Shown: in pieces, positions 7,852 to 17,106 of the stretch | Layout: every line of letters starts with the position of its first letter | How positions within the stretch are numbered: position 1 is the stretch's first letter | Made by a program: the position numbers and the translations under genes | The notes under the pieces: generated by a model | The model's input: only the letters and a program-made list of their open reading frames with translations | Told to the model about the DNA's origin: nothing | Database searches by the model: none | Assembly: GCF_012911975.1 (NCBI RefSeq) | Contig: NZ_SMDQ01000021.1 | Coordinates: forward strand, 1-64,000 | Source: Nodosilinea sp. P-1105 | Lineage (GTDB): Bacteria; Cyanobacteriota; Cyanobacteriia; Phormidesmidales; Phormidesmidaceae | Length of the DNA stretch: 64,000 bases | Direction of reading: 5' to 3'

Positions 7852-10800
7852 TTAATCCATCCCTTCGATCGGGGCAAAGCCCTGGCGCTGCACGTTTTCG
7901 CTGACATGGCGGGGCTCTAGAAATTGCAGCAGGTAGTCGGGGCCACCGGCTTTTGAGCCCACCCCCGACATTTTGAAACCGCCAAACGGCTGGCGCGACA
8001 CGATCGCCCCAGCAATCCCCCGGTTGATGTACAGGTTACCCACGGCAAACTCCGTCTGTACCCGGTCGATGTGGGATGGGGTGCGGGAGTAGAGCCCGCC
8101 GGTTAAGCCATAGTCGGTGTCGTTGGCGATCGCCAGGGCCTGGTCAAAGTCTTGGGCTTTAATCACTGCCAGCACCGGGCCAAAGATTTCTTCCTGGGCA
8201 ATCACGGCGTCAGGGGCCACATCGGTAAATACCGTAGGGCCGACAAAGTAGCCCGTATCGGGGGCGGGCATCTCCAGGGCCAGGGTGGCCTCGGCTTTAC
8301 CTTTAGCGATGTAGTCTTTAATCTTCGCCTGGGCGTTGGCGTCAATTACTGGTCCTACCTTGGTGCTGGGCTGGGCCGCATCCCCCACATGGAGGGAGCG
8401 GGTGGCCTCGATCAGGCGGCGCACAAAGGTGTCGTACACCGACGCCACCACAATTGTCCGGGAGCAAGCGGAACATTTCTGGCCACTGTAGCCAAAGGCG
8501 GAGTAAACCACCCCCTGCACCGCCTGGTCCAAATCAGCACTTTCGTCGATGATGATCGCATTTTTGCCGCCCATTTCCGCCACCACCCGCTTCAGGTGCC
8601 GCTGACCCGGTCGCCACTGGGCGGCGTCGGCGTAGATGCGGCAGCCCACTTCGCGGGAACCGGTGAAGGCGATCATATGCACATCTGGGTGCTGGACCAG
8701 GTGCGCCCCCACGGTGGACCCCCTGGCGGGCAAGTATTGGAATACGCCAGGGGGCATGCCAGCTTCTATCAAGATTTCGGCGATCTTAGCGGCGATCACC
8801 GCCGAGTTCTCTGCTGGTTTGAGGATGGTGCAGTTCCCGGTAACCAGGGCAGCGACGGTCATCCCCGTGGCGATCGCCAGCGGAAAGTTCCAGGGGGAAA
8901 TCACCACCGCAATGCCCCGGGGGAAGTAGCGGTAGCGGTTAGTTTCGCCGGGGTAATCGTAGGCATAGCCCGCATCCAGCCGCTCCATCTCGTCGGCGTA
9001 GTAACGGCAAAAGTCAATGGCTTCCGAGACCTCTGGGTCCGCCTGGCCCAGGGGTTTGCCCACCTCATACACCATCCAGGCGTTCAGCTCGTGGCGGCGG
9101 GCGGTCATGATGTCGGCGGCCCGGCGCAGAATTGCTCCCCGGTCTTTGGCTGGGGTGGCGGCCCAGGCGGGGAAGGCGGCTTTGGCAGCGGCGATCGCGG
9201 CATCGGCCTGATCTTGACTGGCCAGGCCCAGGGTGCCAACTAACGCTGTCGGCTTCGATGGGTTAACCGAATCGGCTGTGGCCTCGGTATCTACCGCTTC
9301 CCCGTTGATAATTGGGTTATAGTGCTGGCCCAGTTGGCTGTGGACGGCCTTGAGGGCGGCGGCGGCTTCGGTACGCTGGGTGGCGATGGCAAAGTCGGTG
9401 TCGGGGGCGTTGGGAAAGGGGGGCGGGGGGGATGGGGGCGTCCCATGGTCGTCTAGCTCATCCTCGGGGGCAAAGGCGGGCACGGCTAGCAGCTGCTCCA
9501 CCGGTACCTCGTCCTGGTTCTGGCGCAGGAAGGAGCTATTGGCGGTGTTCTCCAGGAGACGACGAATCAAGTAAGACATGCCGGGGATCAACTCCCCAAA
9601 GGGGGTATAGACCCGCACCCGGTAGCCTTTATTGGCCATCACTTTGGCCAGTTTATCGGCCATGCCATACAGCACCTGAAATTCGATGTGACGCCGCGGG
9701 ATAGCCAGGTCTTCGGCAACGGCCATGGCGTGGGCCTGCGATCGCACATTATGACTACCAATTGCCCCATAGAGGTACAGGTGGTTCTCTAGCAGCAGCC
9801 GGGTCATGCGCTCGAAGTTGGCATCGGTGGACACTTTCTGGCTGTAAACCGGACTAGGCCAACCGTTTTGGCGGGCGATGATCGTTTCTTGATCCCAATA
9901 GGCCCCTTTCACCAGGCGCACTGTGACTGGGGTGCCCCGGTTCTTGGCCCACAGCACCAGGTCCTTCAGATCGTTGTAGCTATCCCGCAGATAGGCTTGC
10001 AGGGTGACGCCAATGTCATCCCGTTGGCGAAATTCGGCCTCCATTAACAAATCCTTCAGAATCGCCAAAGTGAGGGTTTTGTAGCGGTACTGCTCCATGT
10101 CAAAGTGGACCGCCACCCCCAGTTCCTGGGCGCGGCGCAGCAGGGTGCGAATGTGTGCGCTCACTTTGGCCCGACTCCCCTGGGCATCGAGGGGATCAAA
10201 CTGGGAGTAAAACGCCGTTAGCTTCACAGACACCTGCACCTTGGGCAGCGGCTTACCGTCAGCCGTATCGATCGCCTCTACGGGCTTCCAGGTTTTTGCC
10301 GCCTGGGACAGTTGCTCCATCAGATCCAGATACCGTTGCAGGTAAGCTTCGGCTTCCGCCTCGGTAATCACCGCCTCCCCCAGCAGATCCATGGTGAAGG
10401 CTAGCTTGTCTTTCCGCATCCGTTCGATCGCCTTGATCGCCTTGTCGATGGATTCGCCTGAAATGTAGCGATAGGCCAGGGTTTCCACCGCTGGGGCCAC
10501 TGTGGTCGCCGCTATCTGCCCTGGTACCGAGTCCGGGTTCGTAAAGTTCAGCAGTCCCTTGAGGGCACCGGGCAACTCAACTTCCTCAGCCGAGAGGTAC
10601 TCTTGCAGGTGGCGGGCGATTTCTGGCTTGCTGCGCAGGGCTGGTAAGGCATCAATAAAACGAAACAGCTGCACCTTTAGCCCCGGATTGCCCATGGCAA
10701 AGTCCATAATCTTGTCGTCCCAGCGCATTTGGTCGCGCATTTGGGCCAACAAATTCTTCTTCTCCTGGGTGGCTGCTAGCAGGTCACGGGCTAGGGCTTG

Positions 10801-10857
10801 GGTCTGGCTTTCGTAGGGCAGGGCGCTGGTCTGAGGGGTTTGGGTAGGGGCTACCAC
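7852..10857 (-). CDS. putA: Bifunctional proline dehydrogenase / delta-1-pyrroline-5-carboxylate dehydrogenase
   Basis: The 1001-residue protein joins a proline dehydrogenase TIM barrel (about 90-470; VRLVKGAYWDQE, FQVLYGMAD, RRLLENTANSSF) to an aldehyde dehydrogenase (about 510-990). The dehydrogenase half holds the catalytic Cys in GYSGQKCSACSR (near residue 790) and the conserved Glu in VAEMGGKN. The reaction is oxidation of proline to glutamate via P5C, using FAD and then NAD. No N-terminal ribbon-helix-helix DNA-binding domain is seen, so it should be purely enzymatic, unlike E. coli PutA. The GTG start at 10855-10857 is supported by AAGGAG nine bases upstream. That ribosome site abuts a tandem 16-mer in the leader. 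It is monocistronic. Confidence 0.95.
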   Translation of the reverse strand: MVAPTQTPQTSALPYESQTQALARDLLAATQEKKNLLAQMRDQMRWDDKIMDFAMGNPGLKVQLFRFIDALPALRSKPEIARHLQEYLSAEEVELPGALKGLLNFTNPDSVPGQIAATTVAPAVETLAYRYISGESIDKAIKAIERMRKDKLAFTMDLLGEAVITEAEAEAYLQRYLDLMEQLSQAAKTWKPVEAIDTADGKPLPKVQVSVKLTAFYSQFDPLDAQGSRAKVSAHIRTLLRRAQELGVAVHFDMEQYRYKTLTLAILKDLLMEAEFRQRDDIGVTLQAYLRDSYNDLKDLVLWAKNRGTPVTVRLVKGAYWDQETIIARQNGWPSPVYSQKVSTDANFERMTRLLLENHLYLYGAIGSHNVRSQAHAMAVAEDLAIPRRHIEFQVLYGMADKLAKVMANKGYRVRVYTPFGELIPGMSYLIRRLLENTANSSFLRQNQDEVPVEQLLAVPAFAPEDELDDHGTPPSPPPPFPNAPDTDFAIATQRTEAAAALKAVHSQLGQHYNPIINGEAVDTEATADSVNPSKPTALVGTLGLASQDQADAAIAAAKAAFPAWAATPAKDRGAILRRAADIMTARRHELNAWMVYEVGKPLGQADPEVSEAIDFCRYYADEMERLDAGYAYDYPGETNRYRYFPRGIAVVISPWNFPLAIATGMTVAALVTGNCTILKPAENSAVIAAKIAEILIEAGMPPGVFQYLPARGSTVGAHLVQHPDVHMIAFTGSREVGCRIYADAAQWRPGQRHLKRVVAEMGGKNAIIIDESADLDQAVQGVVYSAFGYSGQKCSACSRTIVVASVYDTFVRRLIEATRSLHVGDAAQPSTKVGPVIDANAQAKIKDYIAKGKAEATLALEMPAPDTGYFVGPTVFTDVAPDAVIAQEEIFGPVLAVIKAQDFDQALAIANDTDYGLTGGLYSRTPSHIDRVQTEFAVGNLYINRGIAGAIVSRQPFGGFKMSGVGSKAGGPDYLLQFLEPRHVSENVQRQGFAPIEGMD

Positions 10858-11215
10858 GGCGATGTTCTCCTTGATTCCCGAGTATCTTGATTCCCGAATA
10901 TATAGTTAGCTACGGCCATGACTGGACTCATATAGCTCCAGGCTGGCCAGCTACCTGGCTAGCAATCGCCCTGGGACGATCATCGGTCCAGAGACATGGC
11001 TAGATCCTAAGGGGAGATTGCTATTCTTATCTTGAGGGATGGAGCGGCGATTGGGAGGGGTACGTCATGATTTGATGTATGCCATGGTAGCTATGGCTTG
11101 CCCTAAACCATGAACGGGACATTGGCCTTGGCCAACATCCCTCTGGAAAGTGTCGATCGTGTTGTTGTCGTGCTGTCGTCAACGATGGGTATGACGTGCA
11201 TCTGTGCCGATCAAT
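10858..11215. other. Intergenic: putA leader and downstream flank of the Psb35 gene
   Basis: The only structure seen is the tandem 16-mer at 10870-10901 and a short palindrome GCCAT...ATGGC near 11081-11097. No open frame with a ribosome site, tRNA or clear terminator was recognised. The putA promoter must lie here, reading leftward. Confidence 0.4.
10870..10901. repeat. Tandem 16-bp duplication in the putA 5' leader
   Basis: Two adjacent 16-mers, 10870-10885 and 10886-10901, differ at one base (CTTGATTCCCGAGTAT and CTTGATTCCCGAATAT). In putA sense the proximal unit ends next to the AAGGAG ribosome site. It could be a direct-repeat operator or a slippage product. Confidence 0.8.
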
Positions 11216-11407
11216 TTATTTCTTGACCTCAGGCACGATGTCAGGACGCTCCTTGTCCTCCCAGCCGGCGGGCCGCTTCGAGTTATACCAGGCTATGGAG
11301 CCGATAATTACAGCCGCAACAAAGCCCAGACCACCCAACAGGAGCAGCGTAGACAAATAGGGAGCGCCTTCTGTGGCTTGGAGTAGAAGCATCATGGCTA
11401 ATACCAT
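11216..11407 (-). CDS. psb35: Photosystem II assembly protein Psb35-like
   Basis: The 63-residue protein has one TM (about 17-40, LSTLLLLGGLGFVAAVIIGS). The C-terminal stroma-side segment reads IAWYNSKRPAGWEDKERPDI, which I recognise as characteristic of Psb35 (Ssl2148 in Synechocystis). That family is a small thylakoid protein associated with the CP47 module during photosystem II assembly. Identification rests on this short motif and the single TM. It stands alone, with no PSII genes beside it. Confidence 0.72.
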   Translation of the reverse strand: MVLAMMLLLQATEGAPYLSTLLLLGGLGFVAAVIIGSIAWYNSKRPAGWEDKERPDIVPEVKK

Positions 11408-11535
11408 CCTTTAAAACAATGACCTTCACAGTAGCGGCCAGGCTCGGTAGTGGCATCTACTGTGATATAGATTATGGTCTGCTGCGGGCTCTATCTTCCG
11501 ATAGAGGGTTCCGGTAGAAGGGGACGATAGAAAGC

Positions 11536-11658
11536 TTAAGTGACTTCTAGGACATGTTCTGCTGAGACATGTTCTGCTGAGTGGTGGGCATTGCCCACCC
11601 TACGAAAGCTACGATCGCTGACAACAAGCGGGATTGTCTTTCTCAGAAATCTCCTTAA
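11536..11658 (+). repeat. Palindromic repeat family B, copy B1 (about 123 bp)
   Basis: The unit opens TTAAGTGACTTCTAGG and closes with CAGAAATCTCCTTAA, giving TTAA-bordered imperfect terminal repeats. The centre contains GGTGGGCATTGCCCACC. A 16-bp-scale internal duplication (ACATGTTCTGCTGAG-like) lengthens this copy relative to B2 at 45051-45158. Confidence 0.7.
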
Positions 11659-11669
11659 TAGGACGAGGG

Positions 11670-12128
11670 TCAGGCCCCAGATTGGGACTTGAAAGCCAAG
11701 GCTGTTTCTGGCTTCAGGGTGTCGAAGGTATCCCCCAGGGCGGCCGTCAAACTTTGGCGAGTTTGGGCATGGGCCGCTCGCTCCGCCTGGAGTTGCTCGC
11801 TCAATTGGTGACAGCGGCTGACCAGTGCTTCCAGTTGCCCCTGGACCGTATCGAGGCTGTCTGCTGCTGTGATCGAGTCTAGTAGCGTTTGTGGCGAGGG
11901 GTGAGTGTTGGCTTGGTGTTGTACCTGCTGTTGGAGGACGTGCAACTGCGATCGCAGCTCTGCGGCTTCTTCCCGACGCTGGCGGGCTTCGATTTCGTAG
12001 AGGCGTCGCCAGTTGGCTGTACTGTTATAGGCCTGGTCCCGTTCCTGACGAGCCTCCGCCAGTTTTTGTTGGAGGGTGCGCACCTCTGTAATCCACTGGG
12101 TTAGTTCTGGGGTGATATCTGAGGACAT
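11670..12128 (-). CDS. Coiled-coil protein, conserved in cyanobacteria, unknown function
   Basis: The 152-residue protein is almost wholly helical. From about residue 12 to 80 it is rich in Gln, Glu, Arg and Leu with heptad spacing (TLQQKLAEARQERDQA, ELRSQLHVLQQQVQ), and a second coiled coil covers about 98-140. It has no signal peptide and no TM. No catalytic motif is visible. It lies downstream of the site-2 protease on the same strand, but a 140-bp palindromic element separates them. Confidence 0.6.
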   Translation of the reverse strand: MSSDITPELTQWITEVRTLQQKLAEARQERDQAYNSTANWRRLYEIEARQRREEAAELRSQLHVLQQQVQHQANTHPSPQTLLDSITAADSLDTVQGQLEALVSRCHQLSEQLQAERAAHAQTRQSLTAALGDTFDTLKPETALAFKSQSGA

Positions 12129-12156
12129 AGGGATAAGGCCTTAATCTGATAGACCA

Positions 12157-12303
12157 ATAGTATTGAGTCAACAAAATAATGACGGGAAATGTGACTTAGG
12201 GTTCACACAGCCTACGGTAAGCGGTCTACGGCTCGCCTTAAACCGCTTACCGTGAACCGCAGACCCTGCTAACCCGTCACGTCTAGCTTGACAGACTGCT
12301 AAT
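12157..12303 (+). repeat. Palindromic MITE-like element family C, copy C1
   Basis: The left end (TAGTATTGAGTCAACA... TGACGGG) and right end (CCCGTCAC...CTTGACAGACTGC) form imperfect inverted repeats of about 30 bp that meet at TGACGGG/CCCGTCA. The interior folds again (CGGTAAGCGGT with ACCGCTTACCG). The second copy is at 29381-29517. The stop codon of the site-2 protease gene (12299-12301) lies inside the right terminal repeat. Confidence 0.78.
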
Positions 12304-13771
12304 ACAACAACTGGGTCAAAAAGCCCGGTGATGGCAACACAATCATAACTAACAGTGTCAAGGCCAGTAGCCCCAACATATCGCGGCGATCGTCTAGCTC
12401 ACTCACGTCATTTAAGGCTGGATCATCTGCTGCCGGAATAAAGAACAGCAATATGGCCCAAAGCAGCAACTCGGAATGGATCAGGGCCAGGAGTAACACC
12501 AACAGTCGAGCAATTTGCCCCACGGCCTGCCCCATCCGTTGACCATACATGGCGTGGACAATATGCCCCCCATCCAACTGACCCACCGGCATCAGGTTCA
12601 GGGCGGTCACCACTAGCCCCAAGCAACCAGCGATCGCCACTGGGTGCAGATGAATGGCTTGATCGATCCCAATGGCCGACCCCAGCATCAGCTTAGCTAG
12701 CAGGGTCAACATTAACGACGCTGTGGGATCTAAAGCCTCAAAACTCAATAGGCTAGACCCCGATTCGGGAATCGGCACCACCTCTGAATGGCCTAGTCCC
12801 CACAGCAGCAGCGGCAGAGCCACCACCAAACCGGCTAAAGGTCCAGCAATGCCCACATCAAACAGGGCGCGCCGATTGGGCACTGGGGATTTGAGCTGAA
12901 TAAAAGCCCCAAAGGTACCTAAGAAAAACGGCACTGGAATGAAGTAGGGCAGGGTTGCTTTCATCCGATAGCGGCGGGCCATCAGGTAGTGGCCCATTTC
13001 ATGGCAGCCCAAAATCACCATCAGGGATAGGGCGTAGGGTACCCCTTGCAGAATCAGCCCTGGCGCCTCTTGGAGTTGGTCATCAGTCACCCCAGCCATA
13101 TAAGCTCCCGCCGCCGTGGTGGTGAACAGGGTCACTAACAGTAGCCCCAGGGCCAATCCAGGCCGGGTTAACCGCTGGGAATTGATTGGGGATTCAGTCT
13201 GGGCCTGGGGATTCGGCACCAGGGCAAACACGGGTTTGCCTTGCAAGCCCTCTTGAAAGACGACTAAAAAGCGATCGCCAAAGTGACGGCCAATGTTTTC
13301 CTTAACGGTTTCATAGGCCACCGTCGGGGAAGCCCGCAACTGCCCCCGGCAAATCATGGCTTGAGGTCGATATTCTATATTTTGCAGGTAGTACACCGAC
13401 CAGGGAAAACAACCTTGCAAAGCCGCCTCTTCCTCTTTATCGATGGGGCGGAGTTGGGGCTTGGTAGGTTGAGGCACCAAAGGCTCCGGTGTGGCTCCTG
13501 ACTCTGAAGGGGCTGTTTTAGGAGTAGGGTTGCGCCCCCACTGGATCAAAATCCAGTACAACATCGGGCAAACAATAAACAACGTCAGCAGCAACCCTGC
13601 TGGGGCTGGCTCATCGGTGCCATGCACAACCACCCAACCGGCCAAAATAAAGGCAGGCAGCATCATTACAAACCACAACAACCAGATAGGGGTGCGGGTA
13701 ATGGTGCTGACACTTCGCCGCACCACGACAAAGGTAAAGACACCCAACAACAATAGCCAAAAAAGCAACAT
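12299..13771 (-). CDS. Site-2 protease (M50) family membrane metalloprotease
   Basis: The 490-residue membrane protein has two N-terminal TMs, a soluble insert (about 95-195), and then the M50 core. The zinc motif is HEMGH in LGCHEMGHYLMARRYRM (about 255), and the third ligand lies in NLMPVGQLDGGH (about 390). The GTFGAFIQLKSPVPNRRALFD and AGPLAGL segments match cyanobacterial/plastid EGY-type site-2 proteases. The likely role is intramembrane cleavage of a membrane-bound substrate, possibly an anti-sigma factor; the substrate is not known. Its stop codon lies within palindromic element C1, so the last residues may have been set by that insertion. Confidence 0.9.
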   Translation of the reverse strand: MLLFWLLLLGVFTFVVVRRSVSTITRTPIWLLWFVMMLPAFILAGWVVVHGTDEPAPAGLLLTLFIVCPMLYWILIQWGRNPTPKTAPSESGATPEPLVPQPTKPQLRPIDKEEEAALQGCFPWSVYYLQNIEYRPQAMICRGQLRASPTVAYETVKENIGRHFGDRFLVVFQEGLQGKPVFALVPNPQAQTESPINSQRLTRPGLALGLLLVTLFTTTAAGAYMAGVTDDQLQEAPGLILQGVPYALSLMVILGCHEMGHYLMARRYRMKATLPYFIPVPFFLGTFGAFIQLKSPVPNRRALFDVGIAGPLAGLVVALPLLLWGLGHSEVVPIPESGSSLLSFEALDPTASLMLTLLAKLMLGSAIGIDQAIHLHPVAIAGCLGLVVTALNLMPVGQLDGGHIVHAMYGQRMGQAVGQIARLLVLLLALIHSELLLWAILLFFIPAADDPALNDVSELDDRRDMLGLLALTLLVMIVLPSPGFLTQLLY

Positions 13772-13922
13772 TTAAATCTCTAAGCCAATGGGCCAACCGG
13801 CCGTTATCACAGCTAAAAACGCAACCTATAAACACGCAGCCTAGCGCAGGCAAGATGTACTGTTAGTATAAGCATTCCACCCCGTTTCACTGGCCTCTGC
13901 ACAGGATATTGTCACTGTCGCG

Positions 13923-14600
13923 ATGTTAACGATGAAGCCGCCACGACAGATTTTCGAGACCATCTACGCCTTTGCCCCCAATCGCGACACGTTGGGCGCT
14001 ACCGCTTATCTTATTGTAGATGCGCAGTCAGATGGCACTCCAGCCAATATTTTAGTGGATGCCCCCCCGTGGGATGACACTATCCAGCAATTTCTGGCAG
14101 ATCAGGGAGGCGTACGCTGGTGGCTGATCACCCATCGCACTAGCTTAGGTCAGGCCGCTACCCTGCAAGGACGGCTCGACTGTGAACTGGTGATTCAGGA
14201 ACAGGAAGCCTATTTGCTGCCCACCTGTCCAAAAACCGCGTTTCAGGATTTTTTTAGATTTACCCCCCGTTCTGAGGCTTTTTGGACCCCAGGCTATTCC
14301 CCAGGCTCAACCTGTCTGTACCACAGTGCCTATGGGGGGGTGTTGTTTACTGGGCGACACCTGTTGCCCAACCGCCAGGGGCAACCAGAACCGTTGCGCT
14401 TTGCCAAAACCTTTCACTGGCCCCGTCAACTGCGACAGGTGGAGGCGCTCAAGTCCCGCTATAGCCCCGACACCCTGGCCCACATCTGCCCGGGTGCTAA
14501 TACCGGCTTTTTGCGCGGGCAGAGCAGTATCGACCAGGCCTACGCCAAACTTCAAGCCCTAGATTTAGAACGCTACCAGTCGGCTCAGCCAGGGCTATAG
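13923..14600 (+). CDS. Metallo-beta-lactamase-fold protein lacking the metal motif
   Basis: The 225-residue protein (alternative ATG at 13932) shows the fold signatures GATAYLIVD, ILVDAPPW, GYSPGSTCLYH and GVLFTGRHLLP in the right order. The HxHxDH metal motif, expected after WWLITH, reads THRTSLGQ. LFTGD has become LFTGR and GHSPGS has become GYSPGS. It therefore looks like a catalytically dead or repurposed MBL-fold protein, which is inference. The 3' end overlaps the convergent HD-domain gene by 16 bp. Confidence 0.75.
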   Translation: MLTMKPPRQIFETIYAFAPNRDTLGATAYLIVDAQSDGTPANILVDAPPWDDTIQQFLADQGGVRWWLITHRTSLGQAATLQGRLDCELVIQEQEAYLLPTCPKTAFQDFFRFTPRSEAFWTPGYSPGSTCLYHSAYGGVLFTGRHLLPNRQGQPEPLRFAKTFHWPRQLRQVEALKSRYSPDTLAHICPGANTGFLRGQSSIDQAYAKLQALDLERYQSAQPGL

Positions 14601-15850
14601 CCTTGCCAGACCGCTTGCAACCAGGGCTGAATGCAGCGGGGGTAGAGTAGCCAAGTGCGCTCGTAGGGCTGACTGAGGGTTTGTACTAGGGGGGAGATGC
14701 CATTGATATCGACAAAGGTGTTGTCAATGTGCATATAAATGCCCTGTTGGTAGAGGGTGTAGCCCCGACTCAAAATCGGCCGTAACGTACTGTAGATTTC
14801 TCCCTGATAGCCCTGTTGCCCCAGGTGGTGGCGCACCTTGGTCAACAATTCGGTTTGGGCCTCTGCCGGGACCCGGGTGACGTCTAAGGTTTTCAACAGG
14901 TCTCGGTCTAAAAAGCGGCGGCAGAGGTCGGTTAGTAAGCGATCGCCGCTGTGCCGCCAACGCTGTAGGTGGTAGATAATCACAATATCGTCTGCCGCCA
15001 GGTAGGTGTCTAAATCGAGAGGTTGGTGGGAGGCCTGTAGCCAGGCTTGAACCACGGCGTCAGCCTCTAGCTGGCCCTGCTGCTGCAGGATACGGGCGCG
15101 CTCAAAGGCTTGTTCGAGCAGCCAGGTGACAGAAATGTTCTTGGCATGGTTGTACACCTGAGCATACATAAAGTGGCGCACCACCAGGTAATGCTCGATC
15201 GCTGCCAATCCCTTGTGGGCCACCACCAACTGACCACTGGTGGGCTCAAATTCCAGGGCCATGAGCAGGCGGTCTAGATCCAACTGGCCATAGCTGGCCC
15301 CAGTGAAATAACTGTCCCGCAGCAAATAGTCAATGCGATCGCAGTCCAGTTGGCTCGATATCAACTGCCACGCCAGCGGTAGGGGATGCTGGTGGCTATA
15401 AACCTGGTCAATGGCGGTGCCTAAATCTGGGCTGTGGTCGGCCAAGATTTGGTGAATCGTGGCATCCTGCTGGATGATTTGGCGGGTCCAAGCTTCGTGG
15501 TGTAGCCCAAAGATTTCTTCGGCAGTATGGCTAAAGGGGCCATGGCCAATGTCATGGAGCAGGGCCGCACAGAGGACTGTGGCCCGGTGGGGTTGCAACA
15601 CCGGGTAGCGCCGTTGCAGTTGATCGAAGGCCCGGCGGGCGATCGCCAGTACCCCCAGGGAATGGGTAAAGCGCGAGCTTTCGGCCCCGTGAAAGGTGAG
15701 ACTGGCCGGCCCTAACTGGCGAATTCGCCGCAACCGTTGAAAGGCTGGGGTGTCAATCAGCCGAATCAGCAGCGCCTCCACCGGATCACTGGCATGGAGG
15801 GTAATGGCACCGTGGAGGGGGTCGTGGTATGAGCGTGTGGCTTTAGCCAA
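14585..15850 (-). CDS. HD-domain phosphohydrolase, dGTPase-like
   Basis: The 421-residue protein contains DPLHGAITL, RLRRIRQLGPASLTF and FTHSLGVLAIAR, then the HD motif in LLHDIGHGPFSHTAEE (about 97-112) and a later SSQLDCDRIDYLLRDS. These are the signatures of HD-domain proteins related to dNTP triphosphohydrolases (SamHD1/YdhJ type). The substrate is unknown. The start is a TTG at 15848-15850: AGGAGG at 15855-15860 sits just upstream and overlaps the stop codon of the ctpA gene, and no early ATG exists. This indicates translational coupling to ctpA. Confidence 0.85.
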   Translation of the reverse strand: MAKATRSYHDPLHGAITLHASDPVEALLIRLIDTPAFQRLRRIRQLGPASLTFHGAESSRFTHSLGVLAIARRAFDQLQRRYPVLQPHRATVLCAALLHDIGHGPFSHTAEEIFGLHHEAWTRQIIQQDATIHQILADHSPDLGTAIDQVYSHQHPLPLAWQLISSQLDCDRIDYLLRDSYFTGASYGQLDLDRLLMALEFEPTSGQLVVAHKGLAAIEHYLVVRHFMYAQVYNHAKNISVTWLLEQAFERARILQQQGQLEADAVVQAWLQASHQPLDLDTYLAADDIVIIYHLQRWRHSGDRLLTDLCRRFLDRDLLKTLDVTRVPAEAQTELLTKVRHHLGQQGYQGEIYSTLRPILSRGYTLYQQGIYMHIDNTFVDINGISPLVQTLSQPYERTWLLYPRCIQPWLQAVWQGYSPG

Positions 15851-15858
15851 TCCCCCTC

Positions 15859-17106
15859 CTAGGGTATACCGGCAATCACAGTGGCTTGCCCCAACACCTC
15901 TAGGGCGGCCTGGTACTGGGGATCTGCTTCGGTAGCCACAGTGTCGCGGCTGAGGGGTTGGCTGGACACCAGGCGATCGGGGGTGATGCCCAGGCGATTG
16001 ATATTGTGGTGGGCCGGGGTCTCATAGCGAGCTACAGTCACCGCCAGTCCTGATCCATCGGACAGATCAAACAACGACTGAATCAACCCTTTGCCAAAGG
16101 TGGTGCTGCCCACTAGGGTGGCTCGGCCATTGTCTTGCAAGGCTCCGGCTAAAATCTCGCTGGCACTGGCGGTGCCCTCGTTCACCAACACCACCAGCGG
16201 GGCATCGGTGATGGCCGGTCCTAATGCCTCGAAGCTATCTAAAATACCCTGGCGATTGACGGTGTAGACAATGGTGCCGTGGGGCAACCAGAGGCGGGCA
16301 ATTTCAATCCCCGCCTGGAGCAGCCCCCCAGGATTGTTGCGCAAGTCAAGAATATAGCCCTCCACCCCTTGGGCCGCCTGGTCACGGATGGCCTGGGCTA
16401 AACTGTCAGCGGCATTGCCGTTAAACTGGCTCAGGCGCAGATACCCCAAGGGGCGATCGCCCACGGTTTTAACATCGGCATACACCGGATTAAGGGTAAT
16501 CACATCTCGGGTTAACGACACCTGGTGGGGAGTGGTCTCGTCTCCCTGGCGTAATTCCAGGGTAACGTTGGTGCCCCGCTGCCCGCGCATCCGGGCCGCA
16601 GCTTCATCTAGAGATAACTCAGTGGTGGCCACCCCATCAATGGTCAGCACGATATCTTTCGGTTGAATGCCTGCCGCTTCTGCTGGCGAGCCGTGAATCG
16701 GTGCAATCACCCGCAACCAACCCGGCTTTTCCTCATCTTTGGTAATCTGCAACCCCACCCCAGTGAGCTCGCCGGACGTGCTGGTTTGCAAACTCTGATA
16801 CTGGTCTGGGGGCAGTAACCGGGTGTAGGGATCTTCCAAGTTGGCCAGCATGTCTTCGATCGCCTGGTATGTCTCTGAGCGGCTGGCCAGGGGGCGATCT
16901 AACATGCGCTGGCGCACAAACCACCAATTGTGGTGGTTAAAGCTCTCATCCACATAAGCCCGGTTGACAATCCGCCATACCTCTGCGACCAGGGCCTGTT
17001 CTTCATTCAACGCCAGTGCCGGAGCAGACCCGGCCAGCGCCATAGAGCCAATCCATACCCCCAACACCAGCAGACGTAACAAGGCTTTGATCATAGTGGT
17101 AGTCAT
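15859..17106 (-). CDS. ctpA: Carboxyl-terminal processing protease (S41), CtpA-type
   Basis: The 415-residue form starts at the ATG of MTTTMIKALLRLL; an upstream in-frame extension to 17220 lacks support, and 17094 is an alternative. A signal peptide (LLVLGVWIGSMALAGSAPALA) directs it to the lumen or periplasm. A PDZ domain follows (about 100-185, GVGLQITKDEEKPGWLRV). The S41 catalytic domain has Ser in NEGTASASEILAG and Lys in TTFGKGLIQ. The family includes CtpA, which removes the C-terminal extension of D1 during photosystem II assembly. CtpB or CtpC cannot be excluded. It is divergent from petBD, an arrangement I recall from other cyanobacteria, and is followed by the coupled HD gene. Confidence 0.85.
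   Translation of the reverse strand: MTTTMIKALLRLLVLGVWIGSMALAGSAPALALNEEQALVAEVWRIVNRAYVDESFNHHNWWFVRQRMLDRPLASRSETYQAIEDMLANLEDPYTRLLPPDQYQSLQTSTSGELTGVGLQITKDEEKPGWLRVIAPIHGSPAEAAGIQPKDIVLTIDGVATTELSLDEAAARMRGQRGTNVTLELRQGDETTPHQVSLTRDVITLNPVYADVKTVGDRPLGYLRLSQFNGNAADSLAQAIRDQAAQGVEGYILDLRNNPGGLLQAGIEIARLWLPHGTIVYTVNRQGILDSFEALGPAITDAPLVVLVNEGTASASEILAGALQDNGRATLVGSTTFGKGLIQSLFDLSDGSGLAVTVARYETPAHHNINRLGITPDRLVSSQPLSRDTVATEADPQYQAALEVLGQATVIAGIP

Noticed and set aside
8152-9243. 363-codon frame opposite putA
   Set aside because: It lies wholly within the well-supported aldehyde dehydrogenase region and has low-complexity His/Gly composition.
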